NCBI RefSeq assembly: GCF_017355525.1
Contig: NZ_CP067395.1
Location: 3,286,001-3,350,000 of the forward strand
DNA from: Lysobacter enzymogenes
GTDB lineage: Bacteria > Pseudomonadota > Gammaproteobacteria > Xanthomonadales > Xanthomonadaceae
Reading direction: 5' to 3'
Length of the DNA: 64,000 nt
In this document: in pieces, positions 1-9,000 of the stretch
Layout of the letters: each line of letters starts with the position of its first letter
How positions within the stretch are numbered: the first letter of the stretch is position 1
Notes under the pieces: generated by a model
Seen by the model: the letters and a program-made list of their open reading frames with translations, nothing else
Databases searched by the model: none
Told to the model about the DNA's origin: nothing
Translations under genes and position numbers: made by a program

Positions 1-3000
1 TACCAGTACTCCTGGACGCGGCTGGCGCCGTTGAGACCGTCCTTGTACAGCGAGTGCATGCGGATGCGGTTGCCCTGCGCGTCGAACTCGTAGGTGATTT
101 CGTAGCGCGGGTCGTCGACCTTGATCAGGCGGTTCAGCGCGTCGTAGGTGGCCTTGGACTGCTGGAACGCCCAGTTGCCGTCCTTGCCGGTGAAGCCCTC
201 GAAGGTGCGGTTGCCGTTCTCGTCGTATTCGTAATAGGCCTTGATACCGCTGCCGGCATCGTTCATGCGCTTGATCAGGCCGTTGGCGTAGTACTCGTAC
301 ACCGTGGTGCCCGAACTGCTCAGCAGGCCGGCGTGGTTGTACTCGTAGGTGAACCAGCGATCGCCCAGATCCTTGTGCATGAACTTGCGGCCGAACGCGT
401 CGACGTAGTCGATCAGGCTGCGGCCGTTGGCGTCGGTCATGGTGCGGATCCAGCCGGCGTGGTTGCCGGTGATCGCGTCGCTCCACACCGACGAATACGT
501 GGTGGTGCGGCCGCCCGCGGTCACCACGCGGCTGACTTCGCCTTCGATGTTGAAGTCGGTGGTGGTCGCGCCGAGCAGGCTGCTGGTGTGGCGGATGCGG
601 CGGTCGAGTTCGTCGTAGGCGTAGCTGTCGACGATCTCGCCGGTTTCGCCTTCGCCCTTGGGCCGCTGGATCGAGACCAGACGGTTGCCGCGGTCGTAAC
701 CGTAACCGGTGGTGCGGCCGAGTTCGTCGACCGACACGCGCTGGTTGCCGAACACGTCGTACTGGAAGCGCTTGAAGCCGCCGTCGGCATGCCACTCGCC
801 GACCAGGGTCGGCTTGGCGCTGCCGTAGTTCCAGGCTTGCGTGGTCAGGTTGCCGTTGGCGTCGCGATAGGCGACGACGTTGCCGGCCAGATCGTTGACG
901 TACTGGGTGAACGGGTTGATTTGCTCGCGGAAGCCGTTGGCGCGGGTGACCCAGACCAAGGGATCGGTCTTGCGGGTCAGCTTGCCCAAGGTGTTGTAGC
1001 TCAGCGCGGTGGCGTTGCCGCGGCCGTCGATCTCGCGTGCGATCTCGCCGAAGGCGTTGTATTCCTGGCGGCGGTGGATGGTCAGCGACGACGGCTCGAA
1101 GTTCTTGATCTCCCAGCTGGCTTCGGTGGCCGGGCGGTCGTTGTCGGGCCAGAAGTAGCCGCTGTTGCGCACCAGGCTTTGGCTGCCGGCCGGGTTCTGC
1201 GCTTCGGCCAAGGTACGGAACACGTCGTAGAAGTATTCGTACGTCGCTTCCTTGTTGAGGCCCAGGCTGTCCCAACGGAACTTGCCGTCGGCGCCGCGCA
1301 GGATCACGACTTCCTGGAACGGCGTGTTGACGTTGCCCTCGGGGCGATAGTGCAGCACCAGCACCTGGCCTTCGGGCTGCTTGGGATCGAGGTTGAGCGT
1401 GTAGAGGTGGCGATCGACCTGGATCACCGCCTTGGGTTCGCGCTGCGGACCGACTTCGATGCTGCCCACGGCGTTGTAGCTGCTCGGCGGCACCACCCGA
1501 TTGTCGGTGAAGGTCAGCTTCATGCCGTAGCGGCGCACGCCGTCGCCGGCGGCGGCGAGGATCTCTGGCGGGATCGGCCAGTTCAGCGCGCCGTTGGCGA
1601 TCGACAGGCCTGCGGCGGTCCAGGCGACGCTGCCGTCTTCGTTCAACAGGGTCAGATCGACCGCGGACGCGTTCGGCGGCAGGTTGCTCAGGCGCACGAC
1701 GTCGGCGTCGTGGGCGAAGTCCAGGGCGACGCGCGGATTGGCGCCGACGCTGACTTCGCCCTTGATGCTGTCGAGCAGCGTGTCGTTGTCGCCGAGCAGC
1801 TTGAGCACGACTTCGTAGTCGCCGTTCAAGCCAGTGGTGTCCCAGCGCACGCTGCCCGGCGTGGCCATCGGCGGCAGGCCGGGGAGCCCGTTCGTGCCGC
1901 CCCACGCATCCTGGCTGCCCTTGCGGCGATACTCGACCACCACCTTCTTCGGCACCTGGCTGCGGTAGGTGAGCAAGTTGCTCATGTCCAGACCGTTGCT
2001 GGTCCAGACGAAGGTGCCCAGGCTGTTGGTCTGGAAGGTGTTGTCCAAGGTGTCGGGCGCGCGGGCGATGGATTGGGTCGACCCGACGACAAGGTCGTAC
2101 TTCTCCCGGCGCATCAGCGCGCCGTCGGTTCGGGTGGCGACGTAAATCATGTCGTACGGCCCGTCGGCGAGGCCGGCCACATCCACCGTCGCCTTGCCCT
2201 GGCCGAAGTCGCGCTGCAGCGGCAACAGTTGGTACGGGCCGCTGGAGCCCTTGGGCCGCACATACACCTGCGGCGACACGTCCGAACGATAGGCGTCGCC
2301 CGGCATCTGGATCACGTGACCGGAGAATTCCGGGGGCAGTTCGCCGGTGGTCGCGGTGGCCAGCGAACCGGACATCAGATCGACTCGGCCGTTGTGATCC
2401 CAACTACGGTCCCACTTGATCTCGGCGCCCTTGCCGTCGGGGCCGACGTTGCTGGCGCTGCCCACAAGAATCTCGCGTCCGCCGCCGCTGCCGCGCGGAG
2501 TGACGTAGACCTTGACGGTGAAATACAGCGTAGCCCTGCGTTCCTCAGTCGCCACATTGCGCAGGAAAATCGGCACCTGCATATCCGCCGCGACGCTGTT
2601 CTGGTCGCCGACGAACTGGCCGAGCAAGGAATAGACAGGCAACGGCTTGTCCATGTCCTCCCAGCGTCCCGAATGGGGACCGGCCTGCTGCCCTTCCAAA
2701 ACCACCCGCACCTGGTACTCGCTGCCGAACGCGCTGCGGTAGTCGGGAATGTTCAACCGGTAGGTCATCGCGGTCGGCGGAGTGCTGTCGCCGCCGCCTC
2801 GCCAGTCGAACGGCACCGCGTTGCCGGACAGGCTCGGTACGGTATTCGCGTTCGTCGGCGCGATGGTCGGCACGCCGTCCTCCGGGCGCGATACCTGATC
2901 GCGAGCCTTTTGGCCCAGTCGTCCGCCTACCGACGACTGGATCGCGCCCGGCACGATCGGACGCACCGTCACGGTCTTCAAGCCAAGGCGCTCGCCTTCG

Positions 3001-6000
3001 GCCGACATCGACGCCTGGATCACGTCGATGGCCTGGTTGCGCCCGTCGTACAACGTCAGCGTCAGCGACAACTTCTCCGCATCCGCGTCCGACGGCTCCA
3101 GCACGCGCGCGAGCGTCCATTTCGACAAGTCTTCGGCGCGCGACTCGATCCGCACCGCCGCGTTGCCCGCGCCGTCGTAGACGTGGACGCGGGTGATGCC
3201 GCCGTCCATGTTGGTGCGCAACACCCGGCCGGCGTAGTCGTACTCGGCGAACTCCTGCCAACCGGTCGGGCCGGTGCCGCGCCCGGTCACATCGCCGAAC
3301 AAGTTGTAGTCGGTGCGCCGCTCGACGCTGCGGCTGCCGTCGCCGCCAACGGTAACGCGGCTGACCTCGCGGTTGTTTTGATCGTAAGCGACCTGGATGG
3401 TTTCGGTGCGCTGGCCGCCGGCGGAATCGGTCCGCAGGTAGCTCATCGCGGTCATGTTGCCGGACGCGTCGTAGCCGAAACGGGTGGTGAAGTTGAGCGC
3501 GTTGGTCTTCGACAACAATCGGCCGCCGGCGCCGTAGACGTAGCTGTCGACCTGATCCTGGTCGCTGCCGACGCCGCGGCGGGTCTCCTTCACCACCTGG
3601 TTGAGGCCGTTGTAGCTGTACTCGGTGCGCGCGGTGACGCTGCGGCCGGAATAGTCGACGAAGCCCGGCAGGATGATCGCGGTGTTGCGGCCGGCCTTGT
3701 CGTATTCCCAGCCGAACACGCTGCCGTTGGCGTCGGTGCGGCGCAGCAGATTGCCGGCGGCGTCGTAGGCGTAGGCGGTGGTCGCGGTGGCGAAGCCTTC
3801 GCTCAGGCGGCCGGTGGCCGCATCGACGCTGCCGTAGGCCACGCTGAGGCGCGACTCGGTCAGGCGCCGGCCCATCTTGTCGTAGCTGTAGAGGGTGACG
3901 CGGTCGTCCGCACTGGTCGGCCAGCTGGAGATCAGTTGCTCGGCTTCGTCGTTCGCCGAAGCCGCCAGCAGGGTCTGTGCGGGCGGCTGCTGGCGCTTGG
4001 CGTAGCGGGTTTCCTTGAGGACATTGCCTTCGGCATCGCGCTCCCACGCGACCGCGTAGCCTTCGCCATCGATTTCCAGGCGCTTTTGCCCCAACGCGTC
4101 GTAGAACGTACGCACTACATTGCCGGCGCCGTCGACGTGCGCGATCGCGCGGCCGTTGGCGTCGTAGGACCAGGTCTCGACGATGTCGCGCGCGTCGATC
4201 TTGTAGCTGCGCTCCGGGTTTCCGTTCTGATCGACGCCGTTTTCGAGAATGCCGTGCGCTACGCCCTTCGTGCGCGACTCGATGCGGCGGCCGTTGGCGT
4301 CGTAGGCGAAGCGGGTCTCGCGCACTTCGTCGGGCTTGCCGGTGGCCGGATTCAGCGGATCGGCCGGCAGCGTCCAGCCCGCGGGCAGGGCCACCGCACG
4401 AACGAAAGCGAGGGTACGAACGAGATTTCCGGCGGCATCGTACTCATTTCGGGTCAGCAGGCCGTTGGGACCGACCTGGCCGGACAAACGATTGGCCGCG
4501 TCGTAGTAATAAACGGTTCGGGCGCCGTTGACGGCGATCTTTTCGATCAGGTTTCCGCGCGCGTCGAACGAACTCTTTTCGACCGCATTGACGGTGGCCT
4601 GGCCCGTCGCCACGGTCTCGGTGGCGGACGTGCGGCGGTTCAGCGCGTCGTAGGCGAAAACGGTGATCCGCTCCTCGGCCGACTGCACCGCTTCGACCCG
4701 TCGGACCAGGTTGCCTCTTGCGTCGTAACGGCTATCGATCCGCAGGGGCCTTGCGGCCCCGTTGAAACGATCGACCACGGAGACGTCCAGATAGGTCTCC
4801 GACGTCACCCGACCGAGCTTGTCGCGGAAGTACGCGGTCTTGGCCCCCAGCTTGTTGGTGAACAAGCTCATGTAGCCGAACTGATCGTACCCGTACAACT
4901 CACCCTTGCCTTCGGCGTCGGTGGTTCCGATCAACGCACCGGCGGCGTTGTAGGTCATGCGGGTTTCCGAAACCGCCCCGGCCGGGATAGACGGCAAGGC
5001 GTTCGGCGAAACCTGGCCGGACACGCGATTCGCATAGCGGCGCACCACCGTCGCGTTGCCGCGATAGTCGTACTCGGTGACGGTCAGGTATCCCTCGGGA
5101 TCGACCTGATGGGTAACGTTGCCTTTGGCATCGAAGTAGAAACGGCCGACATTCCCGCCCGCATCCCTGACTTCCACCGCATTGCCGAAACCGTCGTACG
5201 TGCGCGTGACGACGCCACCCAGCGCATCTATCGACTGCGACAAGCGCCCGGACGCGTCATAGACCGACCGACTGGTGTACAGCGCGAGCAGCGCCTCCTT
5301 CTGGGCGGCGCTCAGACTCGCGACGACCAGCGCCGCGCCGGTCTCGTTCCTGTAGCCGAGCGACCAGCGCAGTTCCAGGGCCCAGGGCGAATCCAGCTCG
5401 ACAAGCTCCACGCCGCGCGGATCGACGGTCGAAACCAATTGGCCGAACGCGTCGTAGGCGTAGCGCGTATGCGAGGCCTGCGGCGTATCCGCGGCTCGCG
5501 TTTCCTCCGTCATCCGCCCGACCGCATCGTAGCGCCGGCGCACGGCAACCTGATCCGGCGTGCCCCATGCCTGGAATTCCGCGACCACCTGCCCCAGCGA
5601 ATCGTATTCGTAGCGGGTCACCCCGCCCAGCGCGTCGATCTTGTCGCGCACCCGCCCGGCGGCGTCGTAACGGTACGAGGTCGACGCACCCGCGCCGCCC
5701 GCGGCCTTGGCCGCGACCGACGCTGCGGTGTCCGCATCGGTGATGGTGTCGGTCGCGCCGTAGTAGGCCGGCCATTGCTTGTCGTACTGGACGGTTCGCT
5801 CGAGATTGCCCCGAGCGTCGTACCGCGTCTCGACAAGATAGCCCTCCGCGTTGAAAGCGAACACCTCGCGCCCGGCGGTATCGTAGAACCACAAAGTCGC
5901 CGGGTTGACGAAGGGCGCATCGCCGCCGGAGGTCCTCGCCGCCCAGGCCCGCATTCCGGCATCGGTGTACTCGGCGGGCTTGGTGTACGGGTACTCGGTG

Positions 6001-9000
6001 CCTTCCTGATATTGCGCGCGCCGGGTCCGATGCCCCGCCGCGTCGTAAACAGTCCGCGTCACGTAACCCCGGGCGTCGATCTCCCAGGTCAGGCGATTGG
6101 CGGCATCGTAGATCCAGCGGTCGCGCGAAATCGGCGGAGAAGCGGTGTTCTCGTTGCGATCGGCCCAGACGAGCAGATCGCTCAGGCCGGTCGCCGCGTT
6201 GGCCGGATACGGCCACATGTAGCGGACGCGCCCGATCAGATTGCCGTTGGCATCGTAGTTGTTGCGGGTGAGATAGCGGCCCGGGTCGAGCTGGAACACG
6301 GCACGCCCGGCCGCGTCGTACACGAACAGCGAGCTGCGGTCGCCGAGGTGGGCTGCGCTGCCTTGCGCCGCCAGCGCCGCGCTCACGGCTGCGACCGTAG
6401 CAGCCACCGTCGAAGCGATCGGCGTCGCATAGGCGATGGAGCGGACGACATTTCCGGTGTTGTCGTAAATCGACTCGACCACCGAGCCGCTGGCGTCGAC
6501 CACATAACGCAGGCGGTTGTCGCGGTCGTAGGCGTAGCGTATGGTCCGGTCGTTGTTCGTATCGGCCCGAACGAGAGCATTGATGTCGCTGAACTTCAGC
6601 TCCAGCGCCAGCCCCGTCGTCGCGGCGGGATTTGCGTAGGCCGTCCGCGAAAGCAGGCGGCCGTCCTGATCGTAAACCTGCCGGGTAATTCCACCGGCCG
6701 CATCGACCGTACTGGTCAAGCGATGCGCTGTGTCGTAGACGAAGCGGGTAATAGCGCCGCTTGGATCGGTCTTCGCGACCAGATCGTTGAGCTTGTTGTA
6801 GGTGAAGACCGTCTTCAACGCCAAGCCGTCGGGATCGACGGTTTCGCTGATCTTCCGACCTAGCTTGTCGTAGCTATAGGCGGTGACCTTGGCGGCGGCG
6901 GTGCCGTCGCCCGCAACCACTTTCACCAGTTGCCCAATCGCGTCGTATTCGTACCGGGTAGCCAGATTGAGCCGCCCGTCGCCGGCATCGACGACCACCA
7001 GAGTGCGTTGGCCCTTGAGGTCGTAGCGGAACTCGGTGGCCACCCCGTTGGGGTCGACGGAACGAACCATCAGGCCTTTGGGGTCGTACTCGAAACGTTC
7101 GACGATGGCGAGCCCGTCGGGATCGACAGTGCGGCTCAAGGTCCGGCCTGCGCCGTCGTATTCGTAGACGGTCCGCACGCCGCGCGCATCGCGCGTTTCG
7201 ATGACCTGACCGGCGCGATCGTAGGCCACTCGGCTTTCGCCGGCCGGCGAGGTGGTCCGGATCAGGCGCCCGTCCAGATCGTACTCGTAAACGGTCTTGT
7301 TGCCGCGGCCGTCGGTGAGCTCGACGACCTGACCGTGCTCGTTGTAGCGGGCCAGGGTCTCGATGCCTTCCGCGGAAACGGTACGGATTTCGCGATTGAA
7401 CGCGGTGTAGCTGTACAGGGTGGAGTTGCCCGCGCGATCGGTCTTCTTGATGACGTTGCCGAAGGCGTCGTAATCGCTGACTTCCGAACTCGTTCCGTTC
7501 TGGATCTGATAACCGACCACGCGGTCGTTTCTGTCGTAGCGCCAGGCGCCTTGCAGCTCGCTGTTGAGCATGATGGAGTTCAGCCGGCCGAACGCATCGA
7601 CGTAGCGACCCGTTTGGCTGTTGAAACTCCAGATATCCCGCGCGTTGTTGAAGCCGATCCCTGCGAAATCGTAGTAGATCGCGTCGACGATTCTGGTAGC
7701 GTCGGATCGGACCAGCGAGGTCCAGCGGGTACTCTGTGTTTCCTGGCCGTACGCGTTGTAGAGATACTCGGTCCGCCCCCCGTTCTCATCGGTAGCCTGC
7801 TCCAGCAAGCCGACGAGGTTGTACTTGCGCGAACTCTTGCTCGCCTGAGCGTCGTCGATGGAGGCGATCACCGAACGAACAGCGTCGGTCAGTGTTCCGC
7901 CGTGCATCTGCCCCAGCGAAAGCGAAGCGATCCGCTTGGCATAGGCGATGACCTGCTCGGCCTCGCCGAAGACGTTGTAACGTTGCTCGACCGCTTCGCC
8001 CGTCGGATTGACGGTCAATACCAGTCGGCCCGAGGCATCGTAGTAGAACAACGTCGAACGTCCGAGCGCATCCACCATCGCGGTGCGCCGGCCCGCGGCG
8101 TCGTATTCGTAACGCTGGCCCCACTGGTTCCAGACCGCGTTCACCGCCGCTTGCGCAGGGTTGGCGCCCAATGCTTCGAGCGCGCGTACGCCCTCGCCGC
8201 TCAGCTGGGCGGTGAGGCGGCCCTGCAGATCGTAACGGCTCAAAGCCTTGCGATCGGCGGTTCGCGCGGCGACCATCTGTCCCAGGCTGTCGTATGCGTA
8301 ACTCGACTCGATGTTGCCGCTGCTCGAGAAGTCGGTCTTCTTGAGCAGCCGGCCTTCGACGTCGTACTCGTAATCCGACCTTTGCACGAGCCCCGGGGTC
8401 TGGACCAGACTGGCCAGCGCATCCAGGGAAGCTACCGACCAGCGCATCGCACCACTGCCGCTGAAGCTCTGCGCCCCCGAAGGACGAACGCTCGGCGTTC
8501 CCGCGTTTTGTCCGTCTCCGCCGGCTTCCCACGCGACCCTGCCGGTGGCGTCGAAAGCAACACCGGCCAGGTTGGCCTGGGAAAGCTCGATCGTCCGCCC
8601 GTCGCCAGGCACCATCACCAGCGAAACACGATGATTGGCGCCGGCCAGCACCTGCGCGGTGAAGCTGTAGCTGGTATCGCTGGCCGAATCGACCGAGACC
8701 GTTTTCACCTTGACGCCGTCGACCCACACCTCGACGGTCGGCATCGGCTGGGACGCCGTACCGGTCATACGCGCCTTGAAGCTTCCGGTTACGGACACCG
8801 GCGCGTCCAGCACCCCAGGGGCAAGGCGTTCGCCCTGGATTCGGCGGGCGACGTTGCCGACGCTGTCGTACCGATAGCGGGTGATATAGCCTTCGCCGTC
8901 CACTTCGGCGGTCAAAAGCCCTCGCGCATCGTAGAAGGCGTACGCATTCTTGTCGAAGATCGTGGTTTGCGGCCTGATCTCGTCGAGCGTCCCGGCCGCG

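Noticed and set aside
54..6863. Plus-strand open frame of 2269 codons
   Set aside because: It is antisense to the YD-repeat gene. Its Val/Ala/Arg-rich repetitive composition is what the complement of GC-rich YD codons gives, and the minus frame shows real repeats.
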